Under the pieces are notes generated by a model. It searched no databases, was not told the origin of the DNA, and saw only the letters and a list, made by a program, of their open reading frames with translations. This document shows positions 1 to 12,271 of a stretch of 64,000 nucleotides of DNA, in pieces. The DNA comes from Halichondria panicea (Eukaryota > Porifera > Demospongiae > Suberitida > Halichondriidae). The position numbers were made by a program, and so were the translations under genes. The stretch lies in the NCBI RefSeq assembly GCF_963675165.1, contig NC_087393.1, positions 5,473,702 to 5,537,701 of the forward strand, given 5' to 3'. How positions within the stretch are numbered: position 1 is the first letter of the stretch; every line of letters begins with the position of its first letter.

Positions 1-111
1 AGCTACTTGTTACGGACATGAAAGTGTGTTTTTGACTCACTAATACACAGGAACTTGCCACCCACTCCACCCACTCCACCCACTTCACTTCACTTCACTC
101 TACCAGCCTAC

Positions 112-1123
112 CTTGAGCAGTGCATGAGAACGAGAGGATGTGTTATTAGCGGCAGTGGGTTCACTTGTCCTGAGCTGGTTACCCCGGCTGAGTAGTGCCA
201 TGATATCAGAGGTGGAGTGGGTCTCAAGGTCCAATAGTCCACTGATAGTGACTTCCCCCTTGCTGTCATCACGCAGGTCCAATACCTGACCACCCTTCAG
301 TAGGTCTCGTACTGTTTCATTATAAATCTGGACAAACAGAGATTGATACGTCATAAATAATTATAAGACCTCACTAAAATTAATATGAAAGTCAGCATCA
401 ATACCAGTTCCACAGTACCTATAAAGTATACTCCTAACAAAAGGAACAAACAGTCAAATTAACTAGATAATGTGAGGTATGTTGTGAAGTTGCAACTTCA
501 ATGGGCATTGCAGAAAACTCAGTACCTCAACGTAGGCCATTGATACTCTGTACGTCATCTCGTCCTTTGTCTCCTCTATCTTTGTGTAGAGGTCATTGAG
601 AGTGAGCATCATTATACCAGGCTCTCTGACTGTACCTAACATTGTGTGTGTCTTCCCAGCACCTGTAACATTATAGCTCTATCAAGTTTGACTAATCATG
701 CAGTTAGTGTAAATTACACCAACAGCTTAATACATGCCAACAGTTGACATACTTACCAGTAGCACCATATGCAAACACAGTGCAGTTATATCCATTCAGC
801 ACACGCTCTACCATGCTCTTAGCCTTCACTGTGGCATCGTAGATATCGCTCTGAGTTGAATGTTGATTGAAAGTTTGGTCAAATATATACTTCTTCTCGC
901 GTGATCTGTTGGCTCTCAATATATCATCATTGTCATCGTTTGGATCCATCAGAACAACAAGCTGCAGGTACAGAGCTTGCAGTAATACACTCACACTTTA
1001 ATATCACATTTAATATAAAATATATACAGTGACTTCACTTACATGTTTGTCCACAGCGAATGCAATTTGCTTCGCTCCAGCCTTGTTTTCTGATGAGTTC
1101 ATTGGACGAACACGCAGAGCCAC
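112..1123 (-). CDS. KIF19: KIF19-like kinesin (kinesin-8 group), partial motor domain
   Basis: Four phase-compatible exons on the minus strand (1123-1043, 961-757, 662-526, 327-112) encode the front of a kinesin motor domain. They give VALRVRP at the N side, then LVVLMDPND and FAYGATG, the P-loop GATGAGKT split over a splice junction, TMLG, EPGIMMLTLNDLY, IYNETVRDLL and the switch I stretch TAANNTSSRSHALL. The wording around the P-loop and in NETVRDLL and LRDDSKG fits KIF19 of the kinesin-8 group better than kinesin-1. That group consists of plus-end-directed, microtubule-depolymerising motors; KIF19 regulates cilium length in vertebrates. The gene continues past the window start, so switch II and the tail are absent. 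The start-codon exon, expected between 1124 and PHF5A, was not identified. The call at family level is firm, the exact subfamily less so. Confidence 0.85.
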
Positions 1124-1538
1124 CTACAAGAAAATAGATAGCTTGATACTACAATGCAGTGTCAGTTGATTATAATTATAGGCAGGCGGTGTACTGCACT
1201 GAGTTATGATCATTGCATTACTCTACTCTTTATTACCATCAATGGCTCCTGGTGGTGTGTTGGTGTTGGCTTCATTATTCCCTACTGTAGATCACAGGTC
1301 ATGACAGAGTCGAATAGGGCATCTCTGTGCTGCACTGTGATAGATCGAGTGACTTGTGAAAAACTTGTTGATTGCTTGTAAAAGTACAAGTGCTTGTACA
1401 GTGTACGAGGTCGACGCTGGGGGTTGTACAAGGTTGACATGGCAGCCACCCACGCAGCGCAGATGGGCACTTAACCTTTGTACCCAAAGAAAACGTCGAA
1501 GAGATCGAGAAGAAGTGAAACCTTTACCACACTGCACT
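1124..1538. promoter_or_regulatory. Intergenic gap between divergent KIF19-like and PHF5A genes
   Basis: About 415 bases separate the first recognised kinesin exon (minus) from the PHF5A start codon (plus). It must contain the PHF5A promoter and probably the small first coding exon of the kinesin. Short open frames here show no family resemblance. No clear TATA box was seen. Confidence 0.4.
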
Positions 1539-2101
1539 ATGGCAAAGCATCATCCTGACTTGATCATGTGCAGAAAACAACCTGGAGTAGGTAAGACAAG
1601 TGTAGAGCTATGTGTAGAGCGTTATATATACTGCTTTCTTCTTTCCTTTCAGCCATTGGCCGTTTATGTGAAAAGTGTGAGTCCGCTAAAAAATGATTAT
1701 ACCAGTGGTGAATTATTAAGATTGTTTGTGCGTTGCCATAGGTGACGGCAAGTGTGTAGTGTGTGACTCGTACGTGCGCCCGTGTACTCTAGTGAGGATC
1801 TGTGATGAATGCAACTATGGCTCATATCAGGGAAGATGTACCATCTGTGGAGGGCCTGGAGTGTCGGACGCCTACTACTGCAAGGAGTGTACTATCTGTG
1901 AGAAAGATGTGAGGAGGGCACTGTTGTGTGTGATAGTTGTCTGTGAGGAGTGATAGTTGTCTGTGAGGAGGGCACTGTTGTGTGGGTCTAATCATGTGTT
2001 CTCCCTCCCAGCGTGATGGATGCCCAAAGATTGTCAATCTAGGAAGTTCAAAGACTGATCTGTTTTATGAGAGAAAGAAGTACGGTTTCAAGAAAAGATA
2101 A
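1539..2101 (+). CDS. PHF5A: PHD finger-like protein 5A (SF3b subunit)
   Basis: Four exons (1539-1590, 1653-1676, 1742-1908, 2012-2101) join to a 110-residue protein, exactly the length of animal PHF5A. It starts [16 protein letters not shown] and ends [12 protein letters not shown]. The cysteine pairs that bind three zinc ions are all visible: LCEKC, CVVCDS, ICDEC, CTICGG and [13 protein letters not shown]5A (yeast Rds3) is a core subunit of the SF3b complex of the U2 snRNP and acts in branch-point recognition in the nucleus. The third intron contains a short imperfect tandem repeat that copies the sequence at its own 5' splice site (about 1905-1985). The gene diverges from the kinesin gene and converges on PIDD1, with 163 bases between the stop codons. 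Confidence 0.97.
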
Positions 2102-2264
2102 CTGTCTAAGAACACACTTAGCATGTTCCTCTTGATATTCTATTATCTGACTTTGTACTAATGATTTATTATTCTGTCGATCTTTGCCCAAATGAAGGTG
2201 ACATACTTATGCAAAATTATACATGGTACATGCACAAAGCATACAAGAAAATTGTACACAAATT

Positions 2265-4977
2265 TCAATAATTGTGATCTGCATAGCAAAAGTTATGTGC
2301 CACACTGGCCAGTCCAACGTCTTCTAGAGCTTCAGATAAAACATCAAATGTAAACTTGTTTGCTGCCCTCCCCTTCCACTCTTGCAGCACATACAACATC
2401 TTTAGATGTTCAGGCTTGCTCGAACCCACTCCACCAATTGTACTCTGTATTACATTATAGGATAGACCAAGGCGTATTCCTAGATCCATATACTTCGAGC
2501 AAGCTGCCTGAGAAATATCTAGGAGAGTTTGATCATTGATATCGCCATCTCGAAGGAACAATCTTCTTTTCGACCGAACAGACACAGTTTCTGAGATAAT
2601 TGAATCGGTAGAGTCTTGCCTCTTGTGCTTTCGATTCAAGAATGCTGGTTGTGCTGTATTTGGTATCGGATTAGAATATGTATTGAACATTTGAACATCG
2701 GCCTCTGGGGTCGAAGGTGGTGTAAGATCTGCAGGAAACATGAATGAGAAGTGTACATGTATAACCATCAAATTGAATTACCTGGTTGAAATTCATTTGT
2801 ACTCCTCTGTACTGTATCAGTGAGAAAAGGCTGTAGCCAATAAAATAAATATAAAAATAAATACAGATAATAAAATTTACCTTATGCAAATTGTAGCTTG
2901 CCAAGTTTTTCCGATCACCATTCATCTGACTGAACTTCAGCTTCCCTAAAAATTGGCCATCTTCCATTGGAAGACGTAATTGATCGCTTAGTTTTAGCGC
3001 AAAATCGAATCGAACAGCAAAGTCCTCTCCAGTGAAGTCAACTACAGTTGTACGATCAAGACTTTCACCCACCTCCTGATTTGCTGTAAAATTACCTTGT
3101 ATATTTATTCCTAGCTCACCAACTTGTAAGGAAACACCTTTCGAGTCTTCACCGACTAGCCATGGATAGTTGCTCAATCTTTTCAAAGGCTCGCCAAATT
3201 TATACACACACACAGCCAGTCCAAAAGATAAGTCTCTTAGAGGAGGGGTCATGAATGCTTGCCATTTGACTGATAAGGATCTTGCACGGCCAGTAAGATG
3301 CTTGTAAACGTACGATGCTCCCAGGCCAAACTTTTGCAAAGTTTCTACACTAACGTTCCAAACAAAATTATACAAGCTGAAGTGAGCTGTCTTAAATAAA
3401 ATGACAGTTACTCCATTCACTGCAGTAATTTCGTAGTATTGATTTTCAGCAAGCTTCCATTTCAACTGTCCATTACCAGTGTTGTTGTGTGGAGCATGGT
3501 AAAGCTGTATACTGGCAGCAGGAAATAGTTGCTTGATTTCTCTGAAGTGTGGAACAGGTACTGATACTCTTACTGGACGGTTGAACAGTAGACCGTGTGG
3601 TTCCACACCAAGGCATGCTGTAGCTGGACTAAGCTCTGAGTTTGCTATAGCATAGGGTGGATCAGTATAGTAAACTGTTGCATCGACCCTTGTAGGTGAG
3701 GCTACACTATTTGGAAGGAATTCAATTCTGAGGCCTTCGATTTCTTGTATTTCGAGAAGATTGTATTCGTTGGGCAAAGCGACAATAGATTTCGAGGGAT
3801 AAGGTATTGAAGCGAGAACTGCAAACAAGCTGAAGTGTGTGGTGGTAAACATTACACAGTCCTTGAACATTTTAGGTGTTTCAGACAAAGATAGTTCAGT
3901 CCAGTTTGGATAAAGATTCATCCCTGTATCACTACAGAGAGGCACAATGCGTTGTTGCTGAGCAGTGTCCATTGGCTTAGTGCAATGACTGAGAACTATG
4001 ATTGCAGACTTGTCTTGAGGAAACTTGATTCCATGAGGGGAAATTCTTACTACTGGTGATATCAGGAGCTCATTAGATGAAACTTTAGGATAAAGAGACA
4101 AATCTTTGACAGTGTCTATCGTAATTTCGAAATCGCATCCATCGGGGAGGTATACCTGGCACAAATTGGACAGCTGAACAGCTTCAGAATAGCCAGCAGG
4201 TAGACAACCATGTCCAAACAGTGGCCACTCTTCCTCCACAGAACCAACTGAGTCTATATCACTGAATGAACTAGCACTGCATTGACTGCTACTTCTTTGC
4301 CGAGACTCGTACCCACTGTCAGTTGATGCCTGGTTGTGCAGTGCATATCTCCTAAAGTCAGGGTGTTTCTTATCAAGATTTGGGATAGATCGTGGAGTTA
4401 CTTTGAAGAATTGACGCAATCCTTTTATACCGTCCCTACAGATATTCTTAGGTACATTCCGGATTGGATTATTCAGCAGGCGAATTTTTGTAAGTTTGGG
4501 GAGAGCTAGCAGCGATGGATTGAGCTCAGTGATTGCATTTCCAGAAAGATTCAGCTCTGTTAATTCGAGTAATTCACACAAATTGAGTGGGAGACTATTC
4601 AATTGATTTCTTGAGAGGTCAATACTTCGTAAGCAGGACGGCCATGGAGTGTCCTCTGCAATATGTGACAGGCCACACTCCACAGCAATCAGTGTGTGTA
4701 ATTGAGTTAAGCCAGTGCAAAGGATCTTTAGTGTGGTGCTTTCTGTAATGCTGTAGCTGATGTCCAGATGATTGATGTAGCTAGTTTGTGCTCCACATTG
4801 AATGAAGATGTCATAAATTGTGTTGGGGGCTGTCAAATCAATATGACGCAGTCTCAATGGAGGGTTGTTCTTGAGACCAGGAGATGTCTGGTTACGAACT
4901 GAGCGCTGCAACTTCTTGTTTGGTGATGTGGGGGAACTTTCTCCCAACTCTCTACACAGTCTTGGTGAGCTGGACAT
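2265..4977 (-). CDS. PIDD1: PIDD1-like p53-induced death domain protein
   Basis: A large exon (4977-2881) plus two small ones (2830-2782, 2728-2265) give about 869 residues, near the 910 of human PIDD1. Domain order is the PIDD order: leucine-rich repeats (about residues 40-180, for example LRSIDLSRNQLNSLP and LTELNLSGNAI), two ZU5 domains (about 250-390 and 395-540), a UPA region, then a C-terminal death domain (about residues 775-869). Two His-Phe-Ser sites, H381-F-S383 and H532-F-S534, lie at the ends of the two ZU5 domains, where PIDD1 cleaves itself to make PIDD-C and PIDD-CC. PIDD1 is the platform for caspase-2 (with RAIDD) and NF-kB signalling after genotoxic or centrosome stress. The start codon is the first in the large exon and lies 219 bases from the divergent SSNA1 start. 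The small middle exon is the least certain part. Confidence 0.88.
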
Positions 4978-5196
4978 AGAGACTACTGTGTCCTACAGCA
5001 AGTAATACCTTGTAGCTTGCAAATTGAATCATAAGCCAATTGCATTCATATGTTTTGTGAGAGCTATTGTAAACAGTAAACAAGCAACCGCAGCATCTAA
5101 TAGCAGCCCCACCCCTCTTTGTCTTATTGCTGAATGGGCATCTTTGATCTGTGGGCCCTGATAAAACCTGTGAAGCACCTGTCACTTAGTATAGCC
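4978..5196. promoter_or_regulatory. Divergent promoter region between PIDD1 and SSNA1
   Basis: Only 219 bases separate the PIDD1 start codon (minus) from the SSNA1 start codon (plus), so both promoters and 5' UTRs must share this stretch. No TATA box is obvious. This is inferred from gene geometry. Confidence 0.5.
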
Positions 5197-5813
5197 ATGT
5201 CTCAACAAGGAGCAGCCCTGCAAGGATACAACAACGAGCTCATCAAATGTAAGAAGTCTATATAATCATTAGCTCTCTAATCAGTCTAGCTCTCTATAGA
5301 ACTCTTCTCCACCATTCACCCCCCCCCCCCCACCCCCACCCACCATGCCCACATGTACGTCCCATGCCCCAGGTATAGAGGACCTCTGCTCCAAGCGTGA
5401 CGAGCTACAGAAGCAGATCTTGGTAGAGGAGGAGGAGAAACAAAGAGTCCAAAATGACCTTCGTATTCTCACTGAGAGGCTGGCTCAGATCAACGAGGGA
5501 TTAGCGCAGAAGATTGCTATGAGGAACGATTATGACAGGACCATTTCAGAGACGGAGAATGCTTACAAAAAGGTATGTAGTTGTAATGTACAGCTGTATG
5601 CCAATTTCAGTTATTCTCTGTGGGACGGCTTGCTTACACACCCACACACCCACCCACCCACACGCGCCCACTGTACACACACACACACACATGATACAGA
5701 TTCTCGAGAGTTCTCAATCGCTGTTACAAGTACTCAAGAAAGAATCAACACAGTTGAAAGATAAATCAACTTCTGAGATGCCAAGATCTAGAACTAAACA
5801 AAGCACAAAATAG
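5197..5813 (+). CDS. SSNA1: SSNA1 (nuclear autoantigen 14 homologue), coiled-coil microtubule protein
   Basis: Three exons (5197-5248, 5373-5572, 5700-5813) give 121 residues; human SSNA1 has 119. The N terminus [18 protein letters not shown] and the heptad-rich stretch [14 protein letters not shown] through QLK are characteristic. SSNA1 (DIP13 in algae) forms fibrils that bind and branch microtubules at centrosomes, basal bodies and axons. The protein is almost entirely one coiled coil, with a short Ser/Lys-rich tail ([15 protein letters not shown]). The second intron ends in a CA-rich tract directly before the acceptor. The gene converges on CRYM copy 1 with only 37 bases between the stop codons, so the transcripts must overlap. 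An alternative start inside the second exon would remove the conserved N terminus and was rejected. Confidence 0.95.
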
Positions 5814-5850
5814 AAACTGCTAGTTTCAATACAAAAACTCTAAATGCAAG

Positions 5851-7297
5851 TTATTGTTTATTATCTCTTTTCTGTATGTACTTGTCGTATATCAGTTTGG
5901 CACTGACCACATCCTCCACAGCCATTCCTATGAGGGGGAATACCCGTGTTTACAATGTTCATTCAATACTGTTAATAACATACCTACGCTCTTGAAGACA
6001 ATGAACTTTTTGCCACACCCTGGTACTGTTGGTAGTGTCTTTGTTCCTGCGATGATCTCACCCAGCTCAGCATAGATCTCAGCCTGTAATGGTGCATGGG
6101 GATTGAAGTAACTAGGCAGTGATCTCAACCATACCTGAGGGATGATGATGTCTCCTGACTCCTTGAGGGCCCCCTCTCTCGTATCCGCAATCACAACAGA
6201 GCTATGAATCAGTTCATCATCTAGCTCTCTACGATCTGGCTTCACTGCTCCAATACCTGCATCATGGCACAGACTGAAGTGAATGCGTGTGTTTAATTAA
6301 TATAGATCTACAACATCAATTTATGCCACAATTGCTATTAGGAATATAAGATGTACTGACTGCAAATGACTGCTCCAGATTTACACCATTTCCCGTACAA
6401 GACAGGCTCCGTTGGCATGGTAACTGTTACTATGACATCAGCATCTCTGACGGCCTCCTCCAGTGAGTCACACACCTCCACCCCCTCAACTCCCACCTCC
6501 CTCACACACTGCTCAGCATGTGATCTGTTTCTGCCCCAGAGAATGACTCTGGTGTAGGAGATGGTCTCAGTGAGGGCCTCCAAGTGACTCCGGGCCTGAA
6601 CTCCACTACCTACTATGCACAGAGTCTTGGGAGGCCGACTGGTTAGAGTCTGTGGGGATAATTAATTTTTATGGGATGTGTTTAACTTTACAACATACAA
6701 CGTTAATTGACAATTCAGTTAACACAGTAGTCCGTAATCCCTCACCTTGATGGCGCAGGCAGTGGCTGCAGCAGTCCTCATGTCACTGACCACAACACCA
6801 TCCATTATCTGTGGAGGAACGGACACACACACAATAACACACATCTAGGTAAGCATTTCCTTACAGCACTCAGAGCTCCATTCCTAGGGTCGAAGAGAAG
6901 CACCACACCTTGCAATGCTGGAAGACCACAATTGCTCATATTGTCAGGATAGAAGCTGAGCACCTTCACACCCAGGCTATCCACAGAGGAGCAGTAACCA
7001 GGCATGGATAACAGACACCTGCACAATATGGGAAGGGGACGATCAATAACCTGTAATGTAAACTTGAAAACCTCAGGCTGATGAGTATATACAGACAAAA
7101 ATTAATAATTTCCTCAATCAACTTTTTATGTACCCTGAATGATCTTGTACGTTAGTTGTTGTCCTCAGAGGTTGCACTACTCTCCCAGTGGAGAACCATT
7201 GGAAGGCAGGTCTCATAGCCTCCATCAGATCTGTCATGCTCACCAACCCACGCACCTCAGGCCCAGAGATGTACAGAGGGGGACCGGGACTAGACAT
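5851..7297 (-). CDS. CRYM: Mu-crystallin / ketimine reductase, tandem copy 1
   Basis: Seven exons (7297-7134, 7018-6865, 6808-6746, 6649-6361, 6256-6135, 6083-5984, 5927-5851) give 322 residues; human CRYM has 314. The family (ornithine cyclodeaminase/mu-crystallin) reduces cyclic ketimines with NAD(P)H, and the vertebrate protein also binds thyroid hormone. The Rossmann loop is seen as LCIVGSGVQARSHLEAL in exon 4, followed by [42 protein letters not shown] and a C-terminal GMAVEDVVSAKLIYDKYI. Exon phases all close. An AATAAA hexamer overlaps the last codons. Exons 1 and 4-7 are nearly identical to copy 2, while exons 2-3 differ strongly, suggesting recent conversion. In exon 4 the more usual proline of CKPG is serine (CKSG). 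Confidence 0.93.
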
Positions 7298-7536
7298 TCT
7301 CTCTCTGCATGTGTGGAATAGTTTCAGTGGATACAGCTACACACACACATACACACATGTATGTACAGCTAGTAGGATGCTTATATTAGTTATGCCTATA
7401 CCTTATTTATCTCCACAAGTCGGATTCTTCCACAATGAACAAAGGAAGGATCTAGGAATTGATTGTTGAGCCCCTCCCATTTATCATTGACATAATTGGG
7501 CTTTGAATATTAATTGCACACACACACAAACAAAAG

Positions 7537-8916
<1,380 letters not shown>

Positions 8917-9222
8917 TCTCTCTCCGTCTAGGTTTGTCTAAAATGTAGTTGATTAGTTAACGATCTTTACCAATTCACTCCTGTTCTAATAAAGAGACAG
9001 TTTGGGGAAAATTGAGAATACTAATTACAGTCATTTCCTAATAAGGTCAAGAAGGTCATTTCCGTCTACATTTTCTTTAGTACTATATAGTGAAGTCAAT
9101 TTATTTTTTTCTCGACAGAAGTTTGGCCCTGTAGACTGACCAGAGTCCAGGGTTATAGCCACAAATACTGATCTACAATCACCGCAGCTCCAATAACCTT
9201 AACCCAAGAGAAGAAAGAAAGA
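8917..9222. promoter_or_regulatory. Divergent promoter region between CRYM copy 2 and ARPC1
   Basis: 306 bases separate the two start codons, with no open frame of note. It is AT-rich in the middle and ends in a purine tract (AAGAGAAGAAAGAAAGA) just before the ARPC1 ATG. Inferred to hold both promoters. Confidence 0.45.
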
Positions 9223-10948
9223 ATGCCTGAGGTCCATGAGCTAATCCTTGGCCCAGTATCCTGCCATTGCTGGAATGGAGACAGATCCAGTGAGTATATT
9301 GTGTTCAGATGACTGTAGGCACCAAATCCACAGTGTATGTCATCATCTCCTTCGTGTAAAGTTTCTGTACGTGTATTCAATCGAAGTAAATACTGTAAAA
9401 TGGAAAGATGATGGTATTTCAGTATCTTGTTTCACTGTTTCCTCTCTCCCAGAGTTTGCGATGTCCCCTAACAACAACGAGGTCCACATCTACTCTAAGA
9501 AGGGGCCCAAGTGGGAGGTGGAGTCCGTCCTCACAGAGGTAGGCACACCTCTAGCTCTAATGTAAACGTGTGTATCACTGTGACCCCTCCCCCCCGGCAC
9601 AGCATGGTCAGAGAGTCACTGGGATGGACTGGGCCCCAGAGAGCAATAGGCTTGTTACCTGTGCGGCCGTAAGTCAACTGTTAGTCTTTTATTTATAATC
9701 ATTACAAAAGCCCTCACCATGCTGTATATCTCCACACTCACCATGCTGTATATCTCCACACTCACCATGCTGTATATCTCCACACTCACCATGCTGTATA
9801 TCTCCACACTCACCATGCTGTATATCTCCACACTCACCATGCTGTATATCTCCACACTCACCATGCTGTATATCTCCACACTCACCATGCTGTATATCTC
9901 CACACTCACCATGCTGTATATCTCCACACTCACCATGCTGTATATCTCCACACTCACCATGCTGTATATCTCCACACTCACCATGCTGTATATCTCCACA
10001 CTCATCATGCTGTATATCTCCACACTCACCATGCTGTATATCTCCACACTCACCATGCTGTATATCTCCACACTCACCATGCTGTATATCTCCACACTCA
10101 CCATGCTGTATATCTCCACACTCACCATGCTGTATATCTCCACACTCACCATGCTGTATATCTCCACACTCACCATGCTGTATATCTCCACACTCACCAT
10201 GCTGTATATCTCCACACTCACCATGCTGTATATCTCCACACTCACCATGCTGTATATCTCCACACTCACCATGCTGTATATCTCCACACTCACCATGCTG
10301 TATATCTCCACACTCACCATGCTGTATATCTCCACACTCACCATGCTGTATATCTCCACACCAGGATCGTAATGCTTACGTGTGGAGTCCTGACAGCTCT
10401 GGATGGAAGCCATCCCTCGTCATTCTGAGGATCAACAGAGCAGCCACCATTGTCAAATGGTCACCAAAGGGTAAGAAATGTGCTGTGTTGTGTGTTTCTT
10501 CATAACAATTATGTTTTTCTTGTACAGAGAACAAGTTTGCCGTGGGAAGCAGCGCACGCCTAATCTCCATCTGCTACTTTGAGGAGGAGAATGATTGGTG
10601 AATATTGGCTGAGTCTTATTATGTAGTTTAGGTGGTTTCCCCTTGTGTTGGACAGTTTCATATTCATGTGTGTGTATGACATGTATATAGCTAATGCTGT
10701 GTGTTTGTGTGTAGGTGGGTGAGTAAGCACATCAAGAAGCCTCTCCGCTCCACCGTCCTCAGCCTGGACTGGCATCCCAACAACTACCTCCTGGCGGCAG
10801 GGAGCTGTGACTTCAAGGCACGGTACGTCCTCTACACTGAGGTGACAGTGTCTCATCCAGGCTGCCTCTGGACCCTTAAAAAACTATTCACATTTTGTAG
10901 AATCAGAAGTGGCCGAAATATTCAACTACGCTTTTACACACACACACA

Positions 10949-10984
<36 letters not shown>

Positions 10985-12029
10985 ACACACACACAGAGTT
11001 TTCTCGGCGTATGTGAAGGAGATTGAGGGGAAGCCTGAGCCCACTCCCTGGGGCAAGAAGATGCCATTTGGAGCCATTATGGCCGAGTATGCCAACGGTG
11101 GTGGTGGCTGGGTCCATTGTGTGTGCTTCTCTCCCTCGGGGAACAAGCTGGCCTGGGTGGGTCATGACTCGAGCATCTCTGTCGTCAACAAAGCTGAGGA
11201 CCAGTGAGTGAAGCACATAATTATATTCTTATCTCAGCAGTGGGACAATAGCATACTGTGCTAGGCTTGCTTGATGGGAAATGGTCTGATTAGTACAATA
11301 GTTTTTGCAAAGAAAAAGAATTTCACATGATCTATTATTCTTGCTTGTTTATGGATTACCCCCCTCCCCTCCAGAGTGGTGACAGTGAAGCACAACAACC
11401 TGCCCTACCTTGCTTCTCTCTGGGTGAATGAGAACAGCCTGGTGTGTGCCGGCTATGACTATTACCCTGTCCTCTGGAGTCATGACGACGCTGGCAAGCT
11501 CACCTACATCAACAAACTAGATGCTGCTGAGAAGAAACAGGCTGGACGTGTCAGGTATGGTGGGGTCGATTGCATTTTATACTTTTGTTATGAGAGCATT
11601 GTCACTTTTTGTCTTGCCGAATTGTAATAGAGCATCTATAGATTAAGCATATCTCGTATAAGAGTGAGTCTCTTGTAGGCCACAATTACAATCGATTAGC
11701 TACTGTTTTTTGTGATACCATGTTAAGTGTATCAATTTCAGAATGCATTATTTTTAGTGAATAGAAAATTCGTTTTCCCCAATTAATGATGTGCTCTCCT
11801 CTCCCTGTGCAGTGCTATGGACAAGTTCCGTGACTTGGACAAGCGTGCTCAGTCTGGAACAGCAGACACCTCGGTACTGTCCACTCATCAGAATGCCATC
11901 ACTCAGATCTTCCCTATGACGGGACCTAGGGACAGCCTCACTGCTTTCTCTACCACTGGTGTGGATGGGAAACTTGTCATATGGAACTGCAAGTCCATTG
12001 AGTCCCAGATTGCTGGTATCAAGTTTTGA
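9223..12029 (+). CDS. ARPC1: Actin-related protein 2/3 complex subunit 1 (WD40)
   Basis: Nine exons (9223-9289, 9453-9538, 9603-9668, 10365-10470, 10528-10597, 10715-10822, 10997-11203, 11375-11554, 11813-12029) close in phase to 368 residues; human ARPC1A/B have 370-372. The sequence follows the family along its length: [123 protein letters not shown] and THQNAITQI. It is a seven-bladed WD40 propeller, the subunit that contacts nucleation-promoting factors and Arp2/3 on branched actin. Intron 3 is almost wholly a 24-bp minisatellite that runs to the 3' splice site. Intron 6 ends in a CA repeat. An AATAAA lies about 110 bases past the stop codon. Confidence 0.97.
9713..10361 (+). repeat. 24-bp minisatellite filling ARPC1 intron 3
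   Basis: About 27 nearly perfect head-to-tail copies of a 24-bp unit beginning CTCACCATGCTG and ending ATCTCCACA. The only variant seen is one unit with CTCATC (near 10002). Because 24 is divisible by three, it is open in a frame on both strands (repeated MLYISTLT or EIYSMVSV), but it lies between two exons that splice in phase and is not coding. The array ends three bases before the AG of the ARPC1 acceptor. Confidence 0.97.
10932..10995. repeat. (CA)n microsatellite at 3' end of ARPC1 intron 6
   Basis: Interrupted CA dinucleotide tract ending directly in the CAG acceptor of exon 7. It provides most of the sequence where a pyrimidine tract would be expected. Confidence 0.9.
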
Positions 12030-12140
12030 GCAAACGGCTGAACTGAACTGAGACAGAGACAGTTAGTAGGAGCATAGCTAGCGTAGGTTGGTTGTAGTGA
12101 CTTTTCAACTGATGAATTTGTGCAAAAACTTTTGTTGATT

Positions 12141-12146
12141 AATAAA
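12141..12146 (+). other. Polyadenylation signal of ARPC1
   Basis: AATAAA 112 bases after the ARPC1 stop codon and about 125 bases before the FANCM start codon. It is the only such hexamer in this short gap. Confidence 0.6.
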
Positions 12147-12271
12147 TTGATCGTCAATGTAATAAGCTACAAATGATATGTTTCCTAGAATGATAGTGCA
12201 TCTTATGAGGAAGGTAGCTAGCTAGTAGCTATAGCTCTCTACACGAGCCTAGGTGGTCTACATAAGCCACC

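Noticed and set aside
1282-1470. Candidate first exon of the kinesin (frame MSTLYNPQRRP)
   Set aside because: No good donor in the right phase and no resemblance to the KIF19 N terminus.
5345-5764. SSNA1 read as a single-exon frame starting at 5345
   Set aside because: It lacks the conserved N terminus [18 protein letters not shown], which is present at 5197 with a clean splice to 5373.
9713-10361. Possible CRISPR array
   Set aside because: Units are head-to-tail without unique spacers, in an animal gene intron. The same applies to the arrays at 29128 and 62971.
9655-10413. Open frames of 217 (plus) and 252 (minus) codons made of repeated octapeptides
   Set aside because: 24-bp minisatellite in ARPC1 intron 3, flanked by well-conserved exons.
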